A model generated the notes under the pieces. That model saw only the letters and a program-made list of their open reading frames with translations. It searched no databases and was not told where the DNA came from. From assembly GCA_900317555.1 (NCBI GenBank), contig ONHF01000016.1, positions 44,941 through 108,940 of the forward strand: a stretch of DNA of 64,000 nt, in the 5' to 3' direction. Shown piece by piece: positions 18,469 through 26,899 of the stretch. Source of the DNA: an uncultured Lachnospiraceae bacterium (GTDB taxonomy: Bacteria > Bacillota > Clostridia > Lachnospirales > Lachnospiraceae). The position numbers were made by a program, and so were the translations under genes. Position 1 is the first letter of the stretch; every line of letters begins with the position of its first letter.

Positions 18469-18969
18469 ATGAAAAAGGTAAATAAAATTATCGACGGCGT
18501 GATGCGTTTCCTGATGGCAGTGTCCATGTTCGCGCTGATCGCAGGCGGTTTCTGGCAGATTTTCTCAAGATGGATTCTGAAAAATCCCTCGACATTTACG
18601 GATGAATTTCTCCGCTATGTACTGATCTGGGCTTCGATGATCGGCTCGGCGTATTGCTTTTACACCGATCAGCATCTGGCACTGGACCTTTTGAAGAGCA
18701 AAACACACGGCATCGGAAAACTCATTCTGAATGTTTTCATTGAAGGCTGCGTTATGTTTTTCGTAATTTATGTCTTCATTCACGGCGGCATGATGCTTTC
18801 GAAATACAGCACGAACGCTTCTTCCGTTATGCACATCCCGTTCAAGGTGCTGTACGCGATTCTTCCGGCATCAGGTATCATGATCGTTGCCGCAAGAGTG
18901 CTCAAGTACGTGGAATACCTGCTGGACTACCGCAGCGCAAAAGCTGAAAAGGAGGGAGCAAAGAAATGA
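18469..18969 (+). CDS. TRAP transporter small membrane subunit (DctQ family), 166 aa
   Basis: Four hydrophobic helices with the DctQ-type W(A)SMIGSAYCFYTDQHLALDLL region after the second helix. It pairs with the large DctM subunit to form the sodium-coupled membrane part of the TRAP transporter. It starts 11 bases after the binding protein, with AAGGAGG before ATG 18469, and overlaps the large subunit by four bases. Confidence 0.9.
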   Translation: MKKVNKIIDGVMRFLMAVSMFALIAGGFWQIFSRWILKNPSTFTDEFLRYVLIWASMIGSAYCFYTDQHLALDLLKSKTHGIGKLILNVFIEGCVMFFVIYVFIHGGMMLSKYSTNASSVMHIPFKVLYAILPASGIMIVAARVLKYVEYLLDYRSAKAEKEGAKK

Positions 18970-20279
18970 TTGGTCAGTCTATCGCGATCCTGTTCGGATC
19001 CTTTTTCGTCCTTTTGTTCGCGGGCGTGCCGATCTCGGTTGGTATCGGCATTGCTTCGATCATTACAGGCTGTTTTTTCATTCCTGCGGACATTTTTTCG
19101 ATTATTGCCGCGCAGAGATGTTTTTCCGGAATTGATTCCTTCTCCCTGCTCGCCCTTCCGTTCTTTATGATGGGCGGCAACATCATGAACAAAGGCGGTA
19201 TCGCCAAGAGACTGGTCAGACTCGCAAGACTCGTTGTCGGCAAGGTTCCCGGATATCTGGCAGCGACCAATGTTCTCGCGAACATGTTCTTCGGCGCGAT
19301 TTCCGGTTCGTCCGTTGCAGCGACTTCGGCAATGGGTTCCATCATGAGCCCCCTCGAAAAAGAGGAAGGCTATGATCCGAATTACTCCGCGGCAGTCAAT
19401 ATCTGCTCGGCGCCGACCGGTATTCTGATTCCCCCGTCAGGTCCGCTTATCCTGTATTCGATCACGGCCGGCGGCGTTTCCGTCGCGGCTCTGTTCATGG
19501 GCGGATATTTCACGGGCGCGCTTCTGGGCATCGCTGTTTTGGCCGTAACCATTGTCCTCGCGAAAAAGAAAGGGTACACGGCCTCCCAGATTGAAGAGAA
19601 AGACCCCGCCGGGAAGGTTCTCGCGGATTCGATCCCGTCTCTGCTCGCGGTCATCATTGTCATGGTCGGTATCCTTGCCGGCTGGTTCACAGCGACCGAG
19701 GCAGGCGTTGTCTGCATCCTGTACTGCACGGTTCTCGCGATCTGCTATCGTGAAATCACCTTCCGCGATTACTATGACATGCTCGCGGACACCATGGTCA
19801 GCTCCTCGACCATCCTGTTCCTGATTTCTGCATCCACGATCATGTCCTACGTTATGTCCTTCACGGGCATTCCGGGCGCGATCTCCAATGCTTTGATGAG
19901 CGTTTCCAGCAACCGCTACGTCATCCTCCTGATCATGAACGTATTCCTTCTCATCATGGGCATGTTCCTGGATCTGACTCCCGCAGTTCTGATTTTCACG
20001 CCGATCTTCCTGCCGATCGCAACCTCTGTCGGCATGAATCCGGTTCACTTCGGTCTGATGCTGATCATGAACCTCGGCATCGGCTCCGTAACGCCTCCGG
20101 TAGGCTCCTGCCTGTTCGTCGGCTGCGGTATCGCGCATACAAAGATCGAGGGTGTTACCCCGTACATCGTAAAGATCTTCGCTGCCATGGTGGCGGCGCT
20201 GTTCGCTGTTACCTTTATCCCGGCGATCCCGATGATCATCCCGTACCTGCTCGGTCTGGTAGACAAATTCTGGTGGTAA
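18966..20279 (+). CDS. TRAP transporter large membrane subunit (DctM family), 437 aa
   Basis: About 11-12 hydrophobic segments with typical DctM sequence: LPFFMMGGNIMNKGGIAKRLVRLAR, GAISGSSVAATSAMGSIMSP, ICSAPTGILIPPSGPLILYS and the C-terminal NLGIGSVTPPVGSCLFVGC. This is the sodium-driven translocation subunit. It overlaps the small subunit by ATGA and is followed at once by an intrinsic terminator and then by a GH31 gene. Confidence 0.93.
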   Translation: MIGQSIAILFGSFFVLLFAGVPISVGIGIASIITGCFFIPADIFSIIAAQRCFSGIDSFSLLALPFFMMGGNIMNKGGIAKRLVRLARLVVGKVPGYLAATNVLANMFFGAISGSSVAATSAMGSIMSPLEKEEGYDPNYSAAVNICSAPTGILIPPSGPLILYSITAGGVSVAALFMGGYFTGALLGIAVLAVTIVLAKKKGYTASQIEEKDPAGKVLADSIPSLLAVIIVMVGILAGWFTATEAGVVCILYCTVLAICYREITFRDYYDMLADTMVSSSTILFLISASTIMSYVMSFTGIPGAISNALMSVSSNRYVILLIMNVFLLIMGMFLDLTPAVLIFTPIFLPIATSVGMNPVHFGLMLIMNLGIGSVTPPVGSCLFVGCGIAHTKIEGVTPYIVKIFAAMVAALFAVTFIPAIPMIIPYLLGLVDKFWW

Positions 20280-20288
20280 ATTCCGCGT

Positions 20289-20321
20289 GGGGCAGCGCCG
20301 CAAGGCCTGCCCCGTTTTTTT
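20289..20321 (+). terminator. intrinsic terminator/attenuator between TRAP operon and GH31
   Basis: GGGGCAG (20289-20295) pairs with CTGCCCC (20307-20313) and is followed by G and seven T residues. It lies between the DctM stop and the next ribosome site (AGGAG at 20325-20329), so read-through would be needed for GH31 expression from the TRAP promoter. Confidence 0.8.
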
Positions 20322-20338
20322 ATAAGGAGAATTTGAAA

Positions 20339-22858
20339 ATGCTGCTCAAAGAGTACAAATCCATCGTCAAAACAGAAAACGGCTATATCATTCATGCCGA
20401 TGCGGCAGACCTGATGCTTGTTTTTCTGAAGGAAGACGTCATCCGTATCCGCGTTTCGTTTGACAGAACATTTCCGGAAGCGTCCTACGCGCTTGTGACA
20501 ACCGCCTGGGAAGACCGCCTGGACCCTCTGTTTGCGGGTGAAAGGAAACGGATCACCGCGCTGGACGTTCCTTATGAAGACGGGAAGAACAAACTGGTAT
20601 TCCACACCGGCGCTCTGCGTCTTGTCATGAGAAAATGCCCGCTATCCTTCGTCCTGTATGATGAGAAAACCGGTGAACAGTTGTATGCCGACCTGCGGGA
20701 AAGAGCTTTCGAGAAAGATCAGCTCGGCCGCGTTTCCCATTACTCGCTGATGGACCGCGCAAGGGATCATTTTTACGGCTTCGGCGAGAAAACAGGTTAT
20801 CTCGACAAAAAGGGCAGGCGCCTGCGGATGTCGCCCAAGGACGCGATCGGTCACGATCCGGAATTCGGCGATCCGATGTACAAGCACATCCCGTTCTACA
20901 TCCGTCTGAACGAGGACGCGCTGCGCCCGGTCGGCCTTTTCTACAATAATTCCTATGACTGCGTCTTCGACATGGGACAGGAGATCAGCGGCTACTGGGA
21001 CCGCTACTGTTACTATCAGGCGGACGGCGGCGACATTGATCTTTTCCTTATGACCGGCAAAACAATCCGCGACGTCGTCGAACACTACACCTGGCTGACC
21101 GGCAGAACTGTTTTGCCGACCAAGCAGTCGCTTGGCTACTGCGCGTCGACGATGTACTACGCCGAGCTCGAAAAGGACTGCGATCAGGAAATTTACCGCG
21201 TCATCGACAAACACGAGAAGGAAGATATTCCGATCGACAACTTCTGGCTCGCTTCGGGGTATTCGTCAGGAGAAGAAGACAATCTGCGCTATACCTTCAA
21301 CTGGAATCACAAACGTTTCCCGAACCCTAAGGAATTCTTTGACACAATGTCGGCGCGCGGCGTCAACGTGATCTGTAATCTGAAGCCCGGTGTGCTGAAG
21401 AATCATCCGTACGCGGACTTCTACGAGAAGAGAAACGCGTTCATCAAAACGCCGGACGGCAAGAACGATTATTACGGCCGCTGGTGGGGCGGCGAAGGCC
21501 GGTTCATCGACTTTACGGGCAAAGCAGGCCGTGACGCGTGGAAAGAACTCCTCGATAAAACAATCCTCTCCATGGGCGAAAAGACGGTCTGGAATGACAA
21601 CTGCGAGATGGACGGTGTGGAGGACAGGAGCGCTTACTGCGATTTTGAAGGGCAGGGCGGCACGATGGCCGAGCTCAAGATCATCCATTCCAACATGATG
21701 GCGTGGCTCGGCAGAAAAGCACTCCTTGAAAAATGGAAGGGCGAGCGGCCGTATGTCATCAACCGCGCGGGATTTGCCGGCATCCAGCGCTATGCGCAGG
21801 TCTGGGGCGGCGACAATCTGACGGACTGGCGCACGGTCAAGTTCAATATTGATACGATTCTCGGTATGGGACTTTCCGGCTGCGCGAACATGGGCTGCGA
21901 CATCGGCGGTTTTACAGGTCCTGCGCCGACCGAGGAGATGCTGCTCCGCTGGATCCAGACCGCGATTTTCCAGCCCCGCTTTGTTATCAATTCCGCGAAC
22001 ACGGACAATACCGTGACGCAGCCCTGGATGTATGAGGAAGACCTGCCGTATATCCGCCGCGCGTTCCACCTGCGCTATCAGATGCTGCCGTATCTGTATT
22101 CGCTGATGCGCGAGGCCAGTGTGGACGGCTCGCCGGTCATGCGTCCGCTCTTCTATGAGTTCCCGCAGGACAAAGCCCTTTACAGCGACCGCCACATGGA
22201 ATTCATGTTCGGTCCTTCGGTTCTTGTTGCGAATGTCGTGGAAGAAGGCGCGAAGACAAGAGAAGTTTATCTTCCCGCAGGAGCTCTCTGGTACGACATG
22301 GCCGACAACATGAAGCAGTACGAAGGCGGGCAGACGATTGTGATTCCTGTTGATAAGGACAGCATTCCGATGTTTTTGCGTGGAAGCGGCATTTTCATGA
22401 CGACCGGCGACATCAAAAAGATTACGAAAGACACGATGCGGCATCTGGATATTCTGATCGGTGCGCAGGAAGACGCTTCGTTTGACTTCTACGACGATGA
22501 CGGACATACGATGCAGTATGAAGACGGCGTTTACGCGCTGACGAAGATTGAGGTTACAAGCGGGGAAAGAACGAAGATCCGTTTCCGCAAGAGCGGGAGT
22601 TTTTCTTCAACGGTGCAGCAGATTCAGCTGCGTGTCGTGAGCAAGGAGAAGGGCGCTTACTGGTGCGATGTCTGCGGCCGCAGGCTCCCGCGCTTCATTG
22701 TAAAGGACGACTTCGAAAAGGCGCGGGAAGGCTGGTTCTATAACATGCCGGACCGCACGGTCCTTGTGAAGTTTGACCGCCCGCAGCAGGATGACTTCGA
22801 GGTTACGGTGTCCACCGAGAAGTTTGATCTGGTGGGCATGGTGCTGCCGGAGGAGTGA
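20339..22858 (+). CDS. glycoside hydrolase family 31, 839 aa
   Basis: ATG 20339 sits nine bases after AGGAG; the in-frame region upstream overlaps the TRAP stop and the terminator. Same architecture as the GH31 at 13865: N-terminal beta-sandwich, TIM barrel with nucleophile D420 (WNDNCEMD) and acid/base D492 (WGGDN), and C-terminal sandwiches with FDFYDDDG. It has no signal peptide. Having two paralogues on either side of a TRAP transporter suggests that they cleave two related alpha-linkages in the cargo. The exact linkage cannot be read from the sequence. Confidence 0.9.
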   Translation: MLLKEYKSIVKTENGYIIHADAADLMLVFLKEDVIRIRVSFDRTFPEASYALVTTAWEDRLDPLFAGERKRITALDVPYEDGKNKLVFHTGALRLVMRKCPLSFVLYDEKTGEQLYADLRERAFEKDQLGRVSHYSLMDRARDHFYGFGEKTGYLDKKGRRLRMSPKDAIGHDPEFGDPMYKHIPFYIRLNEDALRPVGLFYNNSYDCVFDMGQEISGYWDRYCYYQADGGDIDLFLMTGKTIRDVVEHYTWLTGRTVLPTKQSLGYCASTMYYAELEKDCDQEIYRVIDKHEKEDIPIDNFWLASGYSSGEEDNLRYTFNWNHKRFPNPKEFFDTMSARGVNVICNLKPGVLKNHPYADFYEKRNAFIKTPDGKNDYYGRWWGGEGRFIDFTGKAGRDAWKELLDKTILSMGEKTVWNDNCEMDGVEDRSAYCDFEGQGGTMAELKIIHSNMMAWLGRKALLEKWKGERPYVINRAGFAGIQRYAQVWGGDNLTDWRTVKFNIDTILGMGLSGCANMGCDIGGFTGPAPTEEMLLRWIQTAIFQPRFVINSANTDNTVTQPWMYEEDLPYIRRAFHLRYQMLPYLYSLMREASVDGSPVMRPLFYEFPQDKALYSDRHMEFMFGPSVLVANVVEEGAKTREVYLPAGALWYDMADNMKQYEGGQTIVIPVDKDSIPMFLRGSGIFMTTGDIKKITKDTMRHLDILIGAQEDASFDFYDDDGHTMQYEDGVYALTKIEVTSGERTKIRFRKSGSFSSTVQQIQLRVVSKEKGAYWCDVCGRRLPRFIVKDDFEKAREGWFYNMPDRTVLVKFDRPQQDDFEVTVSTEKFDLVGMVLPEE

Positions 22859-22908
22859 TTGACGCCGCCGTGATCGCGCGCAAGCCGGGTCGAAGGTATA
22901 TATGAGAG

Positions 22909-22941
22909 AGGAAAAGCCGGGCGGTCAGCCCTGCTTTTCCT
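22909..22941. terminator. terminator hairpin between convergent GH31 and AraC genes
   Basis: AGGAAAAGC (22909-22917) pairs with GCTTTTCCT (22933-22941); the interior GGGC/GCCC can extend it. It lies between the converging genes and may end transcription from both sides, although the T-run is short. Confidence 0.5.
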
Positions 22942-22966
22942 AATCCTGTAGAGGATTGCTGCGGTG

Positions 22967-23797
22967 CTATGAAGACGACTTATGCAGTTCGCGGGCATGC
23001 TTTCTGTAAGCGGACGGCGTTTCACCTGTGATCTGCTGGAAAATCCGGTTGAAATGCGTCAGACTCGCGAACCCTGTCTGCTCCGAAACCTGCGTGACGT
23101 TCAGATCTGTCTCCATGAACAGACGCTGCGCGTTCATGATGCGGGTCTGCTGGATGTACTGGATGATCGTGCGGCCGGTAGCTTTGCGGAATTCCCGGCA
23201 CATATAGTATTCGCTGATGTAGAAATGGGACGCGAGCGCCGGGAGCGAGAGAGGATTGGCATAATTCGAGTGAATATATGCCATGATCTTTTGCATGCGG
23301 TTTTTGTTCTGGGTAGAACCTTTCTCGTGGCGTGTCCGCAGAACCTTGAGAAGCAGGAGATTCAGCAGGGAGCAAAGATACGTGTCATGGTATTCTTCGG
23401 AATTATCCTTCTCTTCCAGCATGTCGAAAATTGTACGGCGGATCCAGTGCAGCAGGTGCGGATCAGGCCGGTATAGACCGCTCCCCTCCTTGGCGGCGGC
23501 AAGAAGCACGGGATCGCTGATCATTTCCGGCGTAAAGTAAATCACAACCCGCGAAAACGGAGCATCCTTGTCACTGTAAGAATGATGCATGACAAGCGGC
23601 GCGAACAGCATAATGTCTCCCGGGATATTGTCAAACGCGACTCCGTTCAGCTGCTGATGACGGCTTCCGGAATCGAGGAAATACAACTCAAAATATTCAT
23701 GATAGTGGGAACGGGACATGTTGTCGTTGACGCTGGAAATCTGCTCCAGCGCGATGCCCTTTCCCTGTGCCATTTCGGTCTGTGCGCTGTCAATCAT
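22967..23797 (-). CDS. AraC family transcriptional regulator with N-terminal cupin-like domain, 276 aa
   Basis: The N-terminal half has the AraC cupin pattern (SRSHYHEYFELYFLDSGSRHQQLNG and PGDIMLFAPLVMHHSYS, the latter with the usual His). The C-terminal domain has two helix-turn-helix motifs ending in FNRIFQQITGETPSAYRKH. I place the start at ATG 23797 because it gives the usual ~280-aa length and has a purine-rich GAGAGG site upstream. In-frame alternatives extend to a TTG at 23887. It faces the second GH31 gene and is a candidate regulator of the GH31/TRAP region. Confidence 0.88.
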   Translation of the reverse strand: MIDSAQTEMAQGKGIALEQISSVNDNMSRSHYHEYFELYFLDSGSRHQQLNGVAFDNIPGDIMLFAPLVMHHSYSDKDAPFSRVVIYFTPEMISDPVLLAAAKEGSGLYRPDPHLLHWIRRTIFDMLEEKDNSEEYHDTYLCSLLNLLLLKVLRTRHEKGSTQNKNRMQKIMAYIHSNYANPLSLPALASHFYISEYYMCREFRKATGRTIIQYIQQTRIMNAQRLFMETDLNVTQVSEQTGFASLTHFNRIFQQITGETPSAYRKHARELHKSSS

Positions 23798-24069
23798 CTT
23801 TCTGGCCTCTCTTCGATAAGCATCGTTCCGTTTCTGGTATCTGGCTGATATCATCAGAATACTACAGCAAAAGCGCATCCCCTTCAAGGAAGCAAAACAT
23901 CAACTTTGTCTCATCGCCGCGCCCCGCCGGCTGTCCGGCGGGATGATCGGCGCCGCGCGGGGCGGCAGTGGCCTGACATCCTGTCCGCGCGGCTCGGCTG
24001 CATGAATCGCGGGCCGGACACTTTACCGGGGTGTTATCCCGGCGTCGCGGCAGCAGACCTGCCCGTCTG

Positions 24070-24241
24070 TTCAATGCAGTATCGCGCTGCCTGCTTGATC
24101 TGCATAGAAATTTAAAGACATTTCTATCGTACGTCGCGGTATTGTCTGGATTCGGCTCGAATCCAGACAATAGGCTCCGTGCCTTGCAAAACGTCTTGGA
24201 TTCTCTATGCAAATCCCAATGATCCGGCGATATTGCATGAA
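24070..24241. repeat. repeat B copy 3 (172 bp)
   Basis: Ends TTCAATGCAGTATCGC and CGGCGATATTGCATGA are imperfect inverted repeats. The internal palindrome has changed sequence but kept its place: TATTGTCTGGATTCG pairs perfectly with CGAATCCAGACAATA across a 3-base loop (about 24149-24181). The left module TGCATAGAAATTTAAAGACA and the right module GTCTTGGATTCTCTATGCAA face each other. Same length as copy 1. Confidence 0.82.
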
Positions 24242-24341
24242 AGCAAGCACCGCGATGAAGAGAATGAGGCTAAGTGTGCGACGGTGAAGAGAAATCAGGC
24301 TAGATACAAGCTTGCTATTTCCAGCTGCTTGCTGAAATTTG

Positions 24342-24803
24342 CCCTTTTTCCATCCGTCCGGAGAAATACGAAGGCAGAGTATACAATGCTTTCATTAAAT
24401 TTTCCCATCTTGCCATCTGCATAACATATTTCACTTGCAGAAGGAAACATCTTTCCCTCCAGAATGAAATTTCAATATACAGCAGGACTTTCTCTGAATG
24501 TCATAATCAAGGAAGCTTAAAAAAATTCCCTCCGTATAGAAATATCTCTACCCGGAGGGAATCTGCCATGCATCGCCGCGCTCAGATTGCGTCGACCCGT
24601 CATTCTATAAATAGAAAAAAGCACGTAGAAGGACAATTCTACATAAAATGCTTTGTTCCGGGCAGAAAAAGGTTGCCAGCTATCCATCAGCCGTCCATCC
24701 ATTCAAGCTTTCTTACGTGCAGATGGATGCATGCCCCGGCTACTTCATACAAGTTTGCCTGCCGTCCTTCCAGACAAGATTTCTTCTCCCCGGATGGACG
24801 CAC
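24342..24803. repeat. repeat A copy 2: ~462-bp conserved structured non-coding element
   Basis: About 90% identical to 12883-13345. Several stems are perfect here where copy 1 has wobble or mismatch: ATTCCCTCCG pairs with CGGAGGGAAT (about 24525-24564), and GTAGAA pairs with TTCTAC around GGACAA (about 24627-24644). It lacks single bases present in copy 1 (for example one C in GGCTAC(C)TTCATAC and one in TTTTC(T)CCATC), so the two do not share an open frame. Lies 100 bases after repeat B copy 3. Confidence 0.85.
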
Positions 24804-24908
24804 CGCCTGCGCGCCCTGCACTTTTCTCCGAATTAGAATACACGAAAGCTTGCATGCGTGCGATAATAACAATGTGAGGGGAAAACGGAATAAAAGGGGC
24901 ATACAGAA

Positions 24909-25124
24909 GTGGAATACAAAAGCTTACTGATTAAAGACACAACAAGAGAACAGCGTGAGAAAATCATCAAGGAGTCGCTCAGCTGCGGAGGCGGCTGCGA
25001 AAACTGCTCGGCCTGCTGGCTAGGCGGCGGCGACCCGTGGGGAATGTACCAGGACTATATCGACGGCAAGAAAGAAATCGCGCAGATCAATATGGAGTAC
25101 AACCGCGGAACGGTACAGGGATAA
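24909..25124 (+). CDS. small Cys-rich protein of unknown function, 71 aa
   Basis: GTG start at 24909 with AAAAGGGG upstream. The centre of the protein carries a Cys cluster, CGGGCENCSACWLGGGDPWG, containing C-x(3)-C-x(2)-C-x(2)-C, which could bind a metal or an iron-sulfur cluster. No membrane segment. The stop lies three bases before the YhhN-family gene, so the two are very probably co-transcribed. I do not recognise a family. Confidence 0.7.
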   Translation: MEYKSLLIKDTTREQREKIIKESLSCGGGCENCSACWLGGGDPWGMYQDYIDGKKEIAQINMEYNRGTVQG

Positions 25125-25127
25125 AGT

Positions 25128-25787
25128 ATGCACATAGTAAGCTTCGCGATGTTCATCATCACCGGCGCGCTGCATCTTTATGCGAGCTGGAAAGACAAGG
25201 CAGAGCAGCGCGCGCGGACCAAGCCGCTGCTTCTGGGATTTCTGCTGCTCTTTTATATTACTGCCGACAGCAGACTCTGCGTTTACCTGATTCTCGCGCT
25301 GGCGGCGAGCTGGCTCGGTGACATTCTCCTGATTCCAAGGGGCAACGGCTGGTTTACGGCGGGCGGCGTGAGCTTTATGTTCGCGCATCTGTTTCTGATT
25401 CTGGTCTTTTCGGAAGGCATCATAAAAGAGCTGGTCCGCTGGCCGCTCGCACTTCTGCTCGCGCTTGTCTACGGCGGCATATCCGCCCTGATTGTCCGCG
25501 CGCTGTGCGGCACGATTCCAGACAAAATGAAGTTTCCGATGTACTTTTATCTCTTGTGTAATACGGCGATGAATGTTTTTGCGTGTATGCAGATGATTAC
25601 GCTCGGCAAAACAGGCGCGGCCGTCTCCTTCATCGGGGCGGTGTTGTTTTTCATTTCGGACTGCACCTTGTTTCTCGTGCGGTATTTTAAAAAGCCGGAG
25701 ATTGTTTTCCGGAAACATTTCACCGTGATGCTGACCTATCTCGCGGGCGAGTTTCTGATCACACAAGGCAAAATCATGCTCGGCTGA
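25128..25787 (+). CDS. YhhN family integral membrane protein (lysoplasmalogenase-like), 219 aa
   Basis: Seven or eight hydrophobic helices throughout. The family's conserved ALAASWLGDILL segment and the later FIGAVLFFISDCTLFL segment, each with a polar D in a helix, mark it as YhhN/TMEM86. Some members hydrolyse the vinyl-ether bond of lysoplasmalogens, and plasmalogens are common in anaerobic Clostridia, so a lipid role is plausible. It is linked to the Cys-rich protein upstream and the lipid-kinase-like gene downstream. Confidence 0.82.
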   Translation: MHIVSFAMFIITGALHLYASWKDKAEQRARTKPLLLGFLLLFYITADSRLCVYLILALAASWLGDILLIPRGNGWFTAGGVSFMFAHLFLILVFSEGIIKELVRWPLALLLALVYGGISALIVRALCGTIPDKMKFPMYFYLLCNTAMNVFACMQMITLGKTGAAVSFIGAVLFFISDCTLFLVRYFKKPEIVFRKHFTVMLTYLAGEFLITQGKIMLG

Positions 25788-25815
25788 CGTCTGTGGCCGG
25801 ATAGAACGGGGGGTT

Positions 25816-26748
25816 ATGAAATACATTTTTATCATTAATCCGCATGCCGGGAACGGCGGCGCCGTGCAGCAGATCCGCGGGCAGATGAAGGTACTTTCCG
25901 AAGCCGAACGGAGCATGTGCTCGCTCTACGAGACAAAAGGCGAGGGCGATGCCACTTTGTATGTGCGGAAATATCTCGCGGAGAACCCCGGCGAGGAGGT
26001 GCGTTTTATTGCCTGCGGCGGAGACGGAACGCTCAACGAGGTTGTGGCTGGCGCAGCCTGCGAAGAGAACGCGGGCGTTACGTGCTATCCCTGCGGGAGC
26101 GGCAATGATTTTGTAAAGATCTTTGGCGGCGTTTCAAATTTTACGGACATCCGGCGGCTGCTTTCCGCGAAGAATCGGAAAATCGACCTTTTATATGACG
26201 GATCCCGCTATGCAGACAACGTTATCAACTTCGGATTTGACACGACGGTCGCTATGACAGTCGCAAATGCCCGCGCGAGGAAAGGCCGCGCCGGCGTCCG
26301 TTACTATACGATGGGCGTGATCAGAGCGCTGATTCACAGCATGCGCAACCGTTTTACGATTACAGCCGACGGAGAAGTGCTCAACCCCGGCGGGGAGATG
26401 CTGCTGTGTACAATCGCGAACGGGCAGTACGTCGGCGGATCGTTTCGCTGCGCGCCCCGCGCGGTGCCCGATGACGGGCTGATAGATATCTGCGTCGTGC
26501 TTCCTATATCGAGACTGCGCGCGGTCAGTGTGCTGAAAGTCTATCAGAACGGTGGCCATTTAGACCGCGAGGACTTGAAGGATGTCATCATATACCGCCG
26601 CGCGAAGAAAGTCGAAGTGACTGCCGCGGAGGGCTCTGCCTATTCGCTGGACGGAGAGATTATTTACAGCAGTCATTTTACGGTGACGGTTAAAGAGAAA
26701 GCGCTGAACTTCGCAGTGCCGCAGGAAGAGAGCACGGGCGCGCGGTGA
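25816..26748 (+). CDS. diacylglycerol kinase family lipid kinase, 310 aa
   Basis: Belongs to the DagK/YegS/BmrU family of cytoplasmic lipid kinases. The N-terminal IINPHAGNG nucleotide motif and the catalytic-domain GGDGTLNEVV motif (about residue 77) are intact, as is the later PCGSGNDFVK. Such enzymes use ATP to phosphorylate diacylglycerol or related lipids. ATG 25816 has a weak G-rich site (GGGGGG). It follows the YhhN gene at 28 bases, suggesting a small lipid-related cluster. Confidence 0.88.
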   Translation: MKYIFIINPHAGNGGAVQQIRGQMKVLSEAERSMCSLYETKGEGDATLYVRKYLAENPGEEVRFIACGGDGTLNEVVAGAACEENAGVTCYPCGSGNDFVKIFGGVSNFTDIRRLLSAKNRKIDLLYDGSRYADNVINFGFDTTVAMTVANARARKGRAGVRYYTMGVIRALIHSMRNRFTITADGEVLNPGGEMLLCTIANGQYVGGSFRCAPRAVPDDGLIDICVVLPISRLRAVSVLKVYQNGGHLDREDLKDVIIYRRAKKVEVTAAEGSAYSLDGEIIYSSHFTVTVKEKALNFAVPQEESTGAR

Positions 26749-26823
26749 GGTGCGCAGCAGCGCGCCCAGAAGGCGGCGCAGGCAGAGCCGGAGCGCCGCT
26801 GCAGCGACGCGGTATGAATCCGC

Positions 26824-26853
26824 TTGACAGTCAAAGGCGCGAGAGCCTATTCT
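26824..26853 (+). promoter_or_regulatory. sigma-70-type promoter of flavin reductase gene
   Basis: TTGACA at 26824-26829 and TATTCT at 26848-26853 are separated by 18 bases, ending about 47 bases before the start codon at 26900. A GGAGG ribosome site follows at 26889-26893. Confidence 0.7.
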
Positions 26854-26899
26854 GAATTTACATACAGCGTCAGCTGCGAATACAAATGGAGGTAAACAA

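Larger units (their letters stand above)
23798..24908. other. 1.1-kb non-coding region: repeat B copy 3 and repeat A copy 2
   Basis: Upstream of the AraC gene this region is GC-rich to about 24060. It then holds repeat B (24070-24241) and repeat A (24342-24803), described separately. Open frames here (for example 24568-24930) only translate repeat A and do not match the frame of the other copy. Confidence 0.7.

Noticed and set aside
24140-24185. GGATTCGGCTCGAATCC resembling a tRNA T-arm
   Set aside because: It is the internal palindrome of repeat B copy 3; there is no acceptor stem, D-arm or anticodon arm around it.
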